Assembly: GCA_019218365.1 (NCBI GenBank)
Contig: JAHUUJ010000006.1
Location: 1-64,000, forward strand
Length of the DNA: 64,000 nucleotides
From: Actinomycetaceae bacterium TAE3-ERU4
Lineage (GTDB): Bacteria; Actinomycetota; Actinomycetes; Actinomycetales; Actinomycetaceae
Reading direction: 5' to 3'
The translations under genes were made by a program, and so were the position numbers. The notes under the pieces were generated by a model. It did no database searches, was not told the origin of the DNA, and saw nothing but the letters and a program-made list of their open reading frames with translations. Of this stretch, positions 8,573-17,755 are shown one piece after another; the first letter of the stretch is position 1, and each line of letters starts with the position of its first letter.

Positions 8573-10096
8573 GTGAAGATAGCTAAAATCCCGTCCTCAG
8601 AGGCGGTTAGCCTAATTGTGCTTACTCTAGTTTCAGCCTGCGTAGGATTACTTACCGGTCTTGTGGCAGCTACTTTCCGTGTGGGACTAGATTGGGCCGC
8701 TAAAACCCGGCTTCTACTTCACGAATGGGGACAATCGCATCCCTATTTAGGGTTCCCGGTTTTCCTTGCCGTCTGCGTTACTTGTGTAGTCCTAGCTGCT
8801 GTTTTGGTAAAACGTATTGAACCGGCCGCTGAAGGCTCGGGTATTCCCCGCGTAGAAGCCATCGTCGAAGGACGACTGGGCCCGGGACGCTCGCGAATAC
8901 TACCCGTAAAGTTTATCGGTGGTCTTCTCGCAATTGGGCCGGGAATGATGCTCGGGCGCGAAGGTCCTCTCGTGCAAATGGGCGGAAACGTTGCCTCGAC
9001 AATAAATAAAATCGTCAAACTCGATAAAGGGGACTTACGAGTTCTCGTGGGAGCCGGTGCCGCGGCAGGTCTAGCTACCGCTTTTAATGCACCCATCGCC
9101 GGTGGCGTTTTCGTCCTGGAAGAGCTGACTAAACGCTTTGACGTAAAATCCTCACTGGCTACTCTGACCGCTTCGGCAACCGGGTTCGTAACCTCGATGA
9201 TGATTGTCGGGAACGGAACAGACTTTAGGGTTGGAACAATCCCGGCTCCGGCTTTAATGGATATTCACTGGACTATTCTCGTGGGAATTGTCTGTGGGCT
9301 GATGGGAATTGCCTACAACTGGTACGTAATGTTCTGCCTTTACATTGTCGACCGGATACTTACCGTTCCTGTGGAAATTAGAGCTGGTGTGATTGGGCTG
9401 ATAATTGCTATCCTCGGCTGGTATTCGCCTGAAATAGTTGGTGGCGGTGACTACCTCACGCAGGAGGCGCTGTTTGCTCACGGTGACCTAAACGTAGCTT
9501 TGGGAATTCTTCTAATTCGTTTTGTTATGGGGCCGATTTGCTATGCGGGTGGAACCCCCGGGGGGCTTTTTGCGCCAATGTTGGTTCTTGGTTCAACTGC
9601 CGGGGAACTGGTTGGTTTTATAGCGCAAACTCTCAACCTCACTTCAGTTCCGGCGATTAACGGTCTAGCTATCGTTGGTATGGCTGCTTTCTTCGCCGCT
9701 ACTGTGCGTGCCCCCGTAACCGGCTTAATCCTGGCCGCGGAGATGACCGGAAGCACAACAATGCTTCCGCCGATGCTTGGAGCCTGTGCCGTAGCCATGC
9801 TAATCGCTACGGCTGCGCGCTCCGAGCCAATCTACGAACAGCTTGCACACCGTGCAGAACAAGCTGAACGTTTCCAAAAAGTCATTAGCTATGTCAGGGT
9901 ACTTCCCAGCACTGCAAAGCAAGTAGGCAGTGGCATCCAGAGAATTACTCTTTCGGGTAAAAAAGTAATCCGCGGAGGATCACGCGCGCAGCAGGTAAAA
10001 CGGCGGGCTGAGAACGAGGGGAAAAATATTCCAAGAACTAACCCGAATGTACAGACAAAACCAAAGAAAAACCCGCCCTCGGGTAAGAAATCCTGA
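8573..10096 (+). CDS. clcA: CLC-family chloride/proton antiporter
   Basis: A 507-residue membrane protein of the CLC family. The three selectivity segments are present: GSGIP at 88-92, GREGP at 128-132 with the gating glutamate, and GGLFAPM near 330. The paired glutamates in GVFVLEE (183-184) match the internal proton glutamate of ClcA-type exchangers, so an antiporter rather than a channel is likely. There is no CBS domain; instead the protein ends in a very basic tail of about 60 residues. The start is GTG with GGGAG upstream, 29 bp after deoC. It probably serves acid tolerance or chloride homeostasis, unrelated to the nucleoside genes. Confidence 0.9.
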   Translation: MKIAKIPSSEAVSLIVLTLVSACVGLLTGLVAATFRVGLDWAAKTRLLLHEWGQSHPYLGFPVFLAVCVTCVVLAAVLVKRIEPAAEGSGIPRVEAIVEGRLGPGRSRILPVKFIGGLLAIGPGMMLGREGPLVQMGGNVASTINKIVKLDKGDLRVLVGAGAAAGLATAFNAPIAGGVFVLEELTKRFDVKSSLATLTASATGFVTSMMIVGNGTDFRVGTIPAPALMDIHWTILVGIVCGLMGIAYNWYVMFCLYIVDRILTVPVEIRAGVIGLIIAILGWYSPEIVGGGDYLTQEALFAHGDLNVALGILLIRFVMGPICYAGGTPGGLFAPMLVLGSTAGELVGFIAQTLNLTSVPAINGLAIVGMAAFFAATVRAPVTGLILAAEMTGSTTMLPPMLGACAVAMLIATAARSEPIYEQLAHRAEQAERFQKVISYVRVLPSTAKQVGSGIQRITLSGKKVIRGGSRAQQVKRRAENEGKNIPRTNPNVQTKPKKNPPSGKKS

Positions 10097-10103
10097 GAGC
10101 GGG

Positions 10104-10137
10104 AAATGTGGGGGATATAAACATCCCCCACATTTTT
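10104..10137 (+). terminator. Terminator between convergent clcA and pgm
   Basis: A 13-bp stem (10104-10116 with 10123-10135) with a 6-nt loop and a T-run, 8 nt after the clcA stop. The opposite strand lacks a strong T-run, so it mainly serves clcA. Confidence 0.8.
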
Positions 10138-10140
10138 AGC

Positions 10141-11862
10141 TTAAATTCCCAAGGCTGATCGCATGTCGGATTTAATCTGTTCCAAACGTGTATTAGCGCG
10201 CTCACGTGCAGCTGTAACATCACCATCGGTGACTTGTTCAACCACTTCGAGATAGCACTTGAGCTTTGGTTCAGTTCCAGACGGACGCGCGATTACTCGC
10301 GAATTATCTGCCGTAAGAATTAACAGGCCATCAGTTGGTGGAAGTCCCTTGTAACCTTCCAGCAAATCGGCAAACTCCACTACCTGACAACCCGCTAGGG
10401 AAGAGATACCGTTTGAACGCAAATTTGCCATTCCCTGCTTAATCAAAGATAAATCCTCTACACGAATTGAGAGTGGAGCAGTGGCATATAATCCGTGCTC
10501 GCGAGCCAAGTCGTCCAAAACATCTTGTAAAGAACGTCCTTCGCGCTTTAACTCTTGTGCAAAAGAAGCTAAACGAACGCAAGCACTGATTCCATCTTTA
10601 TCACGAACATGGGCCGGGTCAACACAAAAACCAATCGCTTCTTCATAGCCGAAAATTAAATCTTCGGTACGTGAAATCCATTTAAAACCCGTTAGAGTAG
10701 CTTTAAAATCTAGTCCGTGAGAGGTTGCAATCTGTTCCAACAATCGTGAAGAAACAATTGAACAGGCCAAAACACCACGTTTCCCTGGGCCGAACATATT
10801 AAGCCCATCAGCCTCGCGCTGTTTCGCATCTTCAGACCATACCTGGGCTGCTTGCAGACCGAGAATCGATCCGATTTCATCTCCGGAAAGCTGACGCCAA
10901 GAACCATCCGCCAAAACAATCGCTGCGGAGCAACGGTCAGCATCAGGGTCATTCGCCAAAACCAGGTCAGCACCGACTTCTTGTGCCTTAGCCAAAGCCA
11001 AATCCAAAGCCCCTGGCTCTTCCGGATTAGGGAAAGAAACCGTCGGGAAGTCAGGGTCCGGAAGGTGCTGTTCAGTAACCAAATTTACATCGTTAAAACC
11101 CGCGCCATTGAGGACCTTGAGGCAGGTTTCACCACCAACTCCATGCATTGAAGTCAGGACAATCTTTAAGTCCTTTTCCCCCGGGGTAGCAAGGGAAATT
11201 GCCTGCGCCACATATCCTTCAATTACCGAATCAGGAACGATTTCCCACCCCTGTTCGGTGCGAGCAATCACATTTGCCGGTGGAGCCGACTTAATTTTTT
11301 CGTAAATTAAAGCATCTGCTGGGGGAACAATCTGCGCTCCCTGACCGGAATCAGTTACCGCGCGACCACCCAAATAAACCTTATAACCGTTATCCTGCGG
11401 GGGATTGTGCGAGGCAGTAACCATAACCGCCGCATCGCACCCCAGATACTTCAAAGCATAGGCCGTGACTGGAGTTGGAAGCTCTGTCGGCATTAGGCGA
11501 GCTTGTCCGCCCATAGCAGTAGCCACCGCGCAGGTGTCAATTGCAAACTGCTTAGAACCATAGCGAGCGTCGTAACCGACAACCAGCTCAAAACCAGTTC
11601 CGACAACTTCTTCTAAATATGCACACAAACCCGCTGCTGCGCGGATAACTACCGCACGGTTCATCCGGTTAGGGCCCGCCCCTAACTTTCCACGCAAACC
11701 TGCTGTACCGAAAGTTAACTCACCCGAAAAAGCATCCGCTAGCTCGGCCTGTGCTTCCTTATCTTGGGCCTTTGCCTTGGTCAACAAATCACGGAGAGCT
11801 TCTTGGTCACGCGGCTCAACATCGGAGTCAATCCACTCTTGAATCTTTTTCTCATCCAACAC
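10141..11862 (-). CDS. PGM2-like phosphosugar mutase, probable phosphopentomutase
   Basis: A 573-residue alpha-D-phosphohexomutase family enzyme of the PGM2 subgroup. Visible motifs are FGTAGLRGKLGAGPNRMN near the N-terminus, the phosphoserine loop TASHNPPQDNGYKVY, the metal-binding DPDADR, the sugar-specificity loop GYEEAIGF, and the phosphate-binding RPSGTEPKLK near the C-terminus. I chose the GTG at 11862, which has GGGGGA about 9 nt upstream; a longer in-frame reading to 11946 adds 28 residues that do not look like the family. It lies 141 bp behind punA on the same strand. Since no deoB is in view and human PGM2 is a phosphopentomutase, it may isomerise (deoxy)ribose-1-phosphate to the 5-phosphate. 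Phosphoglucomutase or phosphomannomutase activity is also possible. Confidence 0.85.
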   Translation of the reverse strand: MLDEKKIQEWIDSDVEPRDQEALRDLLTKAKAQDKEAQAELADAFSGELTFGTAGLRGKLGAGPNRMNRAVVIRAAAGLCAYLEEVVGTGFELVVGYDARYGSKQFAIDTCAVATAMGGQARLMPTELPTPVTAYALKYLGCDAAVMVTASHNPPQDNGYKVYLGGRAVTDSGQGAQIVPPADALIYEKIKSAPPANVIARTEQGWEIVPDSVIEGYVAQAISLATPGEKDLKIVLTSMHGVGGETCLKVLNGAGFNDVNLVTEQHLPDPDFPTVSFPNPEEPGALDLALAKAQEVGADLVLANDPDADRCSAAIVLADGSWRQLSGDEIGSILGLQAAQVWSEDAKQREADGLNMFGPGKRGVLACSIVSSRLLEQIATSHGLDFKATLTGFKWISRTEDLIFGYEEAIGFCVDPAHVRDKDGISACVRLASFAQELKREGRSLQDVLDDLAREHGLYATAPLSIRVEDLSLIKQGMANLRSNGISSLAGCQVVEFADLLEGYKGLPPTDGLLILTADNSRVIARPSGTEPKLKCYLEVVEQVTDGDVTAARERANTRLEQIKSDMRSALGI

Positions 11863-12002
11863 TATTTGGAATCCCCCTACTACAGATAGGAACAGAAACC
11901 GCCTGGAGCGCACCGTCTGGTCGCTAGAAAACAGGACGATTCCCAACGTTAATAATTATTACACGAGGGTGGGAAGGACCGAAAATAAAGTCCCGGCTCG
12001 AC

Positions 12003-12803
12003 TTAGAGACGAGAAATAATCTCAGCCAACAGAGCTGAAATTCGCGGCCCCGCGGCCTGCCCAGCAGCGATTACCTCTTCATGTGAAAGAGGGGTGGGAC
12101 TAATCCCTGCCGCAGCATTAGTGACCAGTGAAATACCCAAAATCTCCATTCCCGCTTCCCGTGCGGCAATGGCTTCCAAAGTCGTGGACATTCCTACCAA
12201 ATCCCCACCGATTACCTTGGCCATTTGCACTTCAGCTGGAGTTTCGTAGTGAGGACCGCGGAACTGTACGTAAACGCCCTCGGGCAAACTTTCATCAACC
12301 TCGTGAGCTAAGTCGCGTAAACGCTGAGAATAAAGGTCGGTTAAATCTATAAAAGTAGCGCCTTCCAAGGGCGAAGCTGCGGTGAGATTGATGTGATCTC
12401 GAATCAAAACAGGAGTTCCCGGCGCCCAGTGTGCCTGCAACCCGCCACAACCATTCGTCAAAACTACTGTCTTGCAACCTGCAGCAGCGGCAACGCGCAT
12501 CCCGTGAGCCACCGCGCGCACACCGCGGCCCTCGTAAAAATGAGTACGCGAGCCCAAAACCAGCGCATACTTGCCACTAGCGGTACGAATTGAACGAATT
12601 GAGGCCCCGTGTCCAGCTACTGCAGGGGCAAAGAAACCGGGAATATCTGCCGCGGGGATTTCACTTACGGTTTCACCGATTAAATCGGCGGCACCTCCCC
12701 ATCCTGATCCCAAAACTAAAGCAATATCATGTTTTTCAATCCCCGATAACTCGGCAATTTTCGCCGCTGCTTCGGAGGCAATTTCAAAAGGTGTTTTATC
12801 CAT
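12003..12803 (-). CDS. punA: Purine-nucleoside phosphorylase (trimeric type)
   Basis: A 266-residue enzyme that phosphorolyses guanosine, inosine and their deoxy forms to base plus pentose-1-phosphate. The trimeric PNP motifs are clear: LVLGSGWGG near residue 30 (phosphate loop), GHGASIRS, FYEGRG, LTNGCGGL, then GPHYETPAE and GMSTTLEAIAAREAGME. The catalytic Asn lies in LVTNAAAG. No convincing ribosome site precedes the ATG (the preceding bases are TTCTTTC), so a leaderless transcript is possible. It is first in a probable two-gene unit with the phosphosugar mutase, and is transcribed divergently from the lipoprotein gene. It handles the purine half of nucleoside salvage. Confidence 0.95.
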   Translation of the reverse strand: MDKTPFEIASEAAAKIAELSGIEKHDIALVLGSGWGGAADLIGETVSEIPAADIPGFFAPAVAGHGASIRSIRTASGKYALVLGSRTHFYEGRGVRAVAHGMRVAAAAGCKTVVLTNGCGGLQAHWAPGTPVLIRDHINLTAASPLEGATFIDLTDLYSQRLRDLAHEVDESLPEGVYVQFRGPHYETPAEVQMAKVIGGDLVGMSTTLEAIAAREAGMEILGISLVTNAAAGISPTPLSHEEVIAAGQAAGPRISALLAEIISRL

Positions 12804-12902
12804 GAAAGAACGCTAGCGAAAAACTTTGCTCACGTCTAATCCACAACCCATCCGTAATACCTGTAAAATCGCTATCTAAAGGCATAAAAACGGAGGGAAA
12901 TA

Positions 12903-13574
12903 ATGCGTCTAAAACGAATCGCACTAGCTCTGGTCATAGCAACTACCGCCCTGACTACGGTCGCTTGCGACTCTACTGGAAGCAATCCCTATTACCCAGC
13001 CAGCGCGCAAAAGCCTCCGGTTAAACGACCGAGCGCACCTGCAAACACACCTGAAGCTAAGACAAAAGCAACTCCTGAAAACACTAGCGCAGAAAATCCC
13101 AATCCCTCCACCCCCGTATTTAGCGTAGAAACTCCCGTGCGAACCACCCCTGGTCCTAAAGCCGGAGCCAATGACTACGCCAACAGCCAGCTCATGGCAC
13201 ACGCTTTAGACGCTGACCAGCTTTTCCTTCCCCAAAGTGAAATTGAAATCACCCGACGTGAGGGAACCAGCACCATTACCGAAGATGGTCATTACGCTGG
13301 GAGTACCCAAATATCTCTACCCGCGACAGAAGCTAGTAAAGTCGTTCTCGTTTTTAGCTACCTGGGGCAGGGTGGAATAAAAATAAAAATTGGGGAAGAA
13401 ACCAAAGAACTAAAAGGACAGGGTAAAGAAAACCGTGCTCTTCAAGCTCTAAATATCCGACCGGACGAGGACGGAAAACTACCTCCCGTAATCGTTACTC
13501 CACTTTTTGAATCTGTCGGTGCCTGGGATCTCTCTTTGCGTTGCCATACCCAAGAAACTGGGAAATGCAGATGA
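12903..13574 (+). CDS. Putative lipoprotein of unknown function
   Basis: A 223-residue protein with a lipoprotein signal: basic N-terminus, hydrophobic core, and lipobox TVAC with Cys at residue 22. A Pro/Ala/Thr/Lys-rich linker follows (about 23-75), as in many cell-wall-anchored actinobacterial lipoproteins. The remaining 150 or so residues contain predicted beta-strands (KVVLVFSYLG, IKIKIGEE) and two late cysteines. I do not recognise a family. A strong ribosome site (GGAGGG) precedes the ATG. Its stop overlaps the dapE start as ATGA, so the two are translationally coupled, but this alone does not reveal a function. Confidence 0.7.
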   Translation: MRLKRIALALVIATTALTTVACDSTGSNPYYPASAQKPPVKRPSAPANTPEAKTKATPENTSAENPNPSTPVFSVETPVRTTPGPKAGANDYANSQLMAHALDADQLFLPQSEIEITRREGTSTITEDGHYAGSTQISLPATEASKVVLVFSYLGQGGIKIKIGEETKELKGQGKENRALQALNIRPDEDGKLPPVIVTPLFESVGAWDLSLRCHTQETGKCR

Positions 13575-14686
13575 TTTGGCAAACCCTTCGTGAAGCTAGC
13601 CAAAGAGGGGTAGAAGAAGTAGCTAAGGTCCTGGTAGATACACCCTCTGTATCTGATGAAGAAACACCCCTTGCTGACGCTATTGAATCTTTTCTGAAAG
13701 AATTAACTCACCTAAAGACATATCGGGTAGGGGATACCGTTGTAGCGCGAAGCGAACTCGGGAAAGAAAAAAGAATTATCCTTGCCGGGCATACCGATAC
13801 GGTTCCAATTTCACTCAATACACATAACGTTCCCGGACGGATAGAAAACCGTGACGGTAAGCAAGTGCTATGGGGGCGCGGATCCGTAGATATGAAAAGC
13901 GGTCTGGCGGTATTTTTACAACTTGCTGCTACCCTCACCAATCCTAGATATGACCTGACATATATTTTTTACGACCATGAAGAAGTCGTGGCGGAAAAGA
14001 ACGGCCTTGGTAAACTTCTCAAGATTCGCCCTGACCTTATAGAAGCAGATTTTGCGATTCTCGGAGAGCCTACTAACTGTAACCTTGAAGGTGGATGTAA
14101 CGGAACGTTGCGCATTGTAGCTACCTTTAAGGGAATTGCCGCCCACTCTGCACGTGCCTGGCGTGGGGAAAATGCAATCCACGCGGCCGGTGCATTAATC
14201 AGCAAAATTGCCGCATACCAGCCGCGTACAATTGAAGTTGACGGCCTTGCCTACCGTGAGGGTCTAAACGTGGTCTGGGTAGAGGGAGGAATTGCTAAAA
14301 ACTCAATTCCCGATAGGTGTGATGTGACGATAAACTACCGATTTGCCCCGGATAAAACCGCCGCTCAAGCACTTCACCACGTTACCGGCTTACTGGAAGA
14401 ATTCCCGGTAGAAATATACGTTGATGACCTGAGTGAACCGGCACGTCCCGGTCTAGATTCTCCACTGACAAAAGAGTTCATTAAACTTTTGGAAAATGAC
14501 GGAGCCCAAATTGCCCCTAAATACGGGTGGACTGATGTAGCTCGTTTCTCAGCTCTCGGCATACCCGCTGTTAACTATGCGCCAGGAGATCCTCTACTTT
14601 GCCACACTGATGACGAAAACTGTCCCCTCGAACAGCTAAAACGCTGTCTCAACGTGTTAAATAAATGGCTACGGCCAGGAAACTAA
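13571..14686 (+). CDS. dapE: Succinyl-diaminopimelate desuccinylase
   Basis: A 371-residue M20-family zinc hydrolase that releases succinate from N-succinyl-LL-diaminopimelate, in the pathway to meso-DAP and lysine for cell wall synthesis. Zinc and catalytic residues are visible in AGHTDTVP, GRGSVDMKSG, YDHEE, GEPTN and the late CHTDDE. The dimerisation domain begins near GTLRIVATFKGIAAHSARAW. I chose the ATG at 13571, which overlaps the lipoprotein stop (ATGA) and has GGGA 7 nt upstream. TTG 13541 or ATG 13565 would extend the protein by 10 or 2 residues. Other M20 peptidases look similar, but the length and motifs fit actinobacterial DapE. Confidence 0.9.
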   Translation: MIWQTLREASQRGVEEVAKVLVDTPSVSDEETPLADAIESFLKELTHLKTYRVGDTVVARSELGKEKRIILAGHTDTVPISLNTHNVPGRIENRDGKQVLWGRGSVDMKSGLAVFLQLAATLTNPRYDLTYIFYDHEEVVAEKNGLGKLLKIRPDLIEADFAILGEPTNCNLEGGCNGTLRIVATFKGIAAHSARAWRGENAIHAAGALISKIAAYQPRTIEVDGLAYREGLNVVWVEGGIAKNSIPDRCDVTINYRFAPDKTAAQALHHVTGLLEEFPVEIYVDDLSEPARPGLDSPLTKEFIKLLENDGAQIAPKYGWTDVARFSALGIPAVNYAPGDPLLCHTDDENCPLEQLKRCLNVLNKWLRPGN

Positions 14687-14699
14687 ACAGTAACATCAT

Positions 14700-15488
14700 T
14701 TGTCTAAACTTCTCCCACCCCTCATAGTGGAGAGCGTGAACAATAAAGAAAAAGCAACCTATCAAAGAGGTCCCGTGGTTTTGCGCGGGAAAATGATTCC
14801 TGCCGAGACTACCGATGCGCGATTACTCGCGACCGGATCACCTACAGATTGGCTCCACGAAGATCCCTGGAGGGTACTGCGAATTCAGGCAGAATTCGTT
14901 GAAGGATTCGGTGCTCTAGCCGAACTCGGTCCGGCCGTATCGGTATTCGGGTCGGCCCGTACCGCGATTGAAGATTCCGCCTACCAAAAGGCCGTTGAAG
15001 TTGCCCAGGGGCTAGTACAAAGTGGCCTTGCGGTCATTACCGGCGGTGGCCCGGGAATCATGGAAGCAGCCAACAGAGGAGCCGCCGAAGAAAATGGCCG
15101 TTCGGTTGGATTAGGCATTGAGCTTCCCCATGAACAGGGGATAAACGCCTGGGTCAATCTAGGAATTAACTTCCGTTACTTTTTTGCCCGGAAAACCATG
15201 TTCATGAAATACTCTTCCGGATTTGTAGTAATGCCTGGTGGATTCGGCACCCTCGACGAATTATTTGAGGCAGTTACTCTGGTGCAAACCGGAAAAGTTA
15301 ACAACTTCCCAATTGTCCTCGTTGGTAAAGACTACTGGGGCGGACTAATCGAATGGATTAAGAACGTCATGGTTCCAGCCGGGACCGTAAACCCCGCCGA
15401 AATTGAAATGCTACAGGTAGTAGACACCCCGGCCGAGGCCGTTGCGGCTATCCAAAAAGGAATCTTAAACCTTAACGGAAACTCCTAA
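14700..15488 (+). CDS. LOG-family nucleotide phosphoribohydrolase (TIGR00730 type)
   Basis: A 262-residue Rossmann-like protein. The hallmark blocks are GGGPGIMEAANRGA near residue 119 and PGGFGTLDE near 180, defining the LOG family. Plant and some bacterial members cleave ribose-5-phosphate from nucleoside monophosphates, including cytokinin precursors; the substrate in this organism is unknown. Older annotation as lysine decarboxylase is wrong for this family. It lies 13 bp after dapE, as in many actinobacteria, so probably in one operon. The start is uncertain: TTG at 14700 has no ribosome site, and GTG at 14727 or 14736 are alternatives still upstream of the conserved RGPVVLRG segment. 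Confidence 0.85.
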   Translation: MSKLLPPLIVESVNNKEKATYQRGPVVLRGKMIPAETTDARLLATGSPTDWLHEDPWRVLRIQAEFVEGFGALAELGPAVSVFGSARTAIEDSAYQKAVEVAQGLVQSGLAVITGGGPGIMEAANRGAAEENGRSVGLGIELPHEQGINAWVNLGINFRYFFARKTMFMKYSSGFVVMPGGFGTLDELFEAVTLVQTGKVNNFPIVLVGKDYWGGLIEWIKNVMVPAGTVNPAEIEMLQVVDTPAEAVAAIQKGILNLNGNS

Positions 15489-15496
15489 AATAATTA

Positions 15497-15550
15497 AAAT
15501 TAAAGGTGGTGGGGAACGCAGCCAGGGGCGCTACCCACCACCTTTAATTT
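15497..15550. terminator. Bidirectional terminator between LOG gene and nadE
   Basis: A 17-bp perfect stem (15497-15513 with 15534-15550) with AT-rich flanks that give T-rich tails on both strands. It overlaps the nadE stop codon by two bases and serves the convergent pair. Confidence 0.8.
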
Positions 15551-17642
15551 AGGAGTCAGAATCCAAATTCAGTTCTTCACCTAAGGCCGAGTCAAGCTCC
15601 TCAACCCAAGGTCTAGCCGAAGTATCTGAGGGCATCCGCCAATCCCCGCGCGGAGACAAGCTCCCCCCAGCCATTACCTTTGGGCCATTAGGAATGGCAG
15701 AACGCTTAAACTGATTTGCAAAGAAACGCCACAAGAACAAACGCAGCCACTTGTGAATCTCCGCTAAATCGTAGCCCACACGATCTTCCAGTGGATAGTC
15801 ACGCGGCCATGACCCCTTTTGTGAATCGGCCCAAGCGGATTCGGCTAAGAACGCAATCTTCGAAGGTGCCATTCCCCAACGCAGCAGGTAATACAAGTGG
15901 AAATCCTGCAGGGCATAGGGGCCGATTTTCGCCTGCGTGGACTGCGGCTTTTCCCCCGGCTTAGCCGGAACTAACTCGGGACTAATCTCAGTATTAAGAA
16001 TTGAAAGCAAAGTTTCATTAGCCTGGCTACTAAACTGGTTGCTGGCAACAACCCAGCGAATTAGGTGCTGGATTAGAGTCTTGGGAACCCCAGTGTTAAC
16101 CGCGTAGTGGCTCATCTGATCTCCGACCCCATAGGTGCACCATCCCAGAGCCAACTCGGACAAATCGCCGGTTCCCAAAACAATGCCACCTAAATGGTTA
16201 GCCAATCGGAACAGATAGTCTGTCCGCAACCCGGCCTGGACATTTTCGAAAGTAACGTCATAGGTTTTCCCATCTCGTTTACCTTCCGAGTACGGGTGAT
16301 CTAGGTCTTCAAGCATCTGCGTAGCTGCCGGACGAATATCAATCGTCTTGAAAGAAACACCCAGCGCAGCGCAGAGTTTCGTAGCGTTATCACGAGTTAA
16401 ATCAGAGGTCGCAAAACCTGGCATGGTATAAGCCAAAATATCCGTACGTGGGCGTCCCAGTAAGTCCATTGCCCGCGCCGCGACAATCAGCGCATGAGTA
16501 GAGTCCAAACCACCTGAAACGCCAATTACAATCTTGGGTTCACCAATTGCTTGAAGGCGCTTAATTAGCCCGTGAACCTGAATGGAATAAGCCTCGTAAC
16601 AATCTTGATCAAGCTTGCTGGGATCATCGGGAACGAAGGGGAAACGGTCAATTTCGCGAATTAAGGGCAGCTTGCCGGTAGGTGGATTCAAATCGAAACA
16701 AACTGTTTCAAAGAAATTGGGTGAAGCTGGTGTCGCCTGAAAAACAGAATCCTTGTTATCACGTAAATTGTCCCCAATGGAACCATTGCGCATCTTTTCG
16801 GCAGCTAATGAACGAACATCAATATCTGTAATTGACCAGGTTGCCCCCGCAGCAAAACGTTCAGATTCAGCAAGCAGAGTTCCATTTTCATAAATCATTG
16901 TCTGTCCATCCCACGATAAATCCGTGGAAGATTCACCCTCGCCTGCCGCCGCATAAAGATAAGCGCTAGCGCAGCGTGAAGATTGTGCCTGACACAGCAG
17001 ATGACGGTCAGCTGCCTTACCAACGGTAATTGGGGAGCCAGAAAGATTTACCATCACATTAGCGCCGGCCAAAGCAGCCTTGGACGAGGGCGGAATCGGC
17101 ACCCATAAATCCTCGCAAATTTCACAGTGTAAAGTGAACTCGGGCAAATCGTTAGCTTGGAAGATAAGACTGGGGGAGAATGCAATATCTTCTTCGTCAA
17201 ATATGAAAAAGGAAGGGGCCTCAGACCCTAAAGCAAAATGACGTTTTTCGTAAAATTCACGATAATTAGGAAGATATGACTTCGGGGCAATTCCCAAAAT
17301 ACGTCCGCCCTTAATCACTACTGCGCAGTTATATAGGCGGTTTCCTACTCGCAGGGGAGCGCCTACCACGATAATCGGGAACAATTTCAGGCTCTTTTCC
17401 CGAATTTCTCGTAAGGCTTCCTTAACCTGGTCCAATAAAACGTCCTGTAGTAGCAGGTCGTCAATCGCGTATCCGGTTAGACAAAGCTCAGGAAAAACCG
17501 CCAGGGCACAAGACTGCTCATGAAGCTTTTGCGCAACCTCAAGAACCTGTCGCGCATTAGCTGCCGGGTCAGCCGGAACCACCGGAATAGTAACAGCCGC
17601 AGCACGGATAAAACCATGACGATAAATATTACGAAAATCCAT
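15549..17642 (-). CDS. nadE: Glutamine-dependent NAD+ synthetase
   Basis: A 697-residue two-domain enzyme making NAD+ from deamido-NAD+, ATP and glutamine. The N-terminal nitrilase-type glutaminase domain (about 1-330) shows the catalytic triad: Glu in FPELCLTGY, Lys in APKSYLPNYREF and Cys in HCEICEDLW. The C-terminal synthetase domain begins near residue 335 and has the pyrophosphatase loop SGGLDST. Length matches the long mycobacterial-type NadE. It is a single-gene unit on the minus strand, 113 bp downstream of lysP and separated from it by a terminator. No substitution in key residues was noticed. Confidence 0.95.
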   Translation of the reverse strand: MDFRNIYRHGFIRAAAVTIPVVPADPAANARQVLEVAQKLHEQSCALAVFPELCLTGYAIDDLLLQDVLLDQVKEALREIREKSLKLFPIIVVGAPLRVGNRLYNCAVVIKGGRILGIAPKSYLPNYREFYEKRHFALGSEAPSFFIFDEEDIAFSPSLIFQANDLPEFTLHCEICEDLWVPIPPSSKAALAGANVMVNLSGSPITVGKAADRHLLCQAQSSRCASAYLYAAAGEGESSTDLSWDGQTMIYENGTLLAESERFAAGATWSITDIDVRSLAAEKMRNGSIGDNLRDNKDSVFQATPASPNFFETVCFDLNPPTGKLPLIREIDRFPFVPDDPSKLDQDCYEAYSIQVHGLIKRLQAIGEPKIVIGVSGGLDSTHALIVAARAMDLLGRPRTDILAYTMPGFATSDLTRDNATKLCAALGVSFKTIDIRPAATQMLEDLDHPYSEGKRDGKTYDVTFENVQAGLRTDYLFRLANHLGGIVLGTGDLSELALGWCTYGVGDQMSHYAVNTGVPKTLIQHLIRWVVASNQFSSQANETLLSILNTEISPELVPAKPGEKPQSTQAKIGPYALQDFHLYYLLRWGMAPSKIAFLAESAWADSQKGSWPRDYPLEDRVGYDLAEIHKWLRLFLWRFFANQFKRSAIPNGPKVMAGGSLSPRGDWRMPSDTSARPWVEELDSALGEELNLDSDS

Positions 17643-17712
17643 ACAACCATTTTGCCCTATTTCTAAAAGAAAATGCGATCATAGTGCAAAATATCGCGCT
17701 GATTTCCGAAAA

Positions 17713-17745
17713 GAAAGGGCGAACCGGAAACCGGCCCGCCCTTTC
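17713..17745 (-). terminator. Minus-strand terminator downstream of lysP
   Basis: A 9-bp stem (17713-17721 with 17737-17745) with a smaller inner CCGG/CCGG pairing. It is followed on the minus strand by CTTTTC. Confidence 0.65.
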
Positions 17746-17755
17746 CCTACAAGAA

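Noticed and set aside
11863-11946. 28-residue extension of the phosphosugar mutase
   Set aside because: No family similarity; GTG 11862 is better placed behind GGGGGA.
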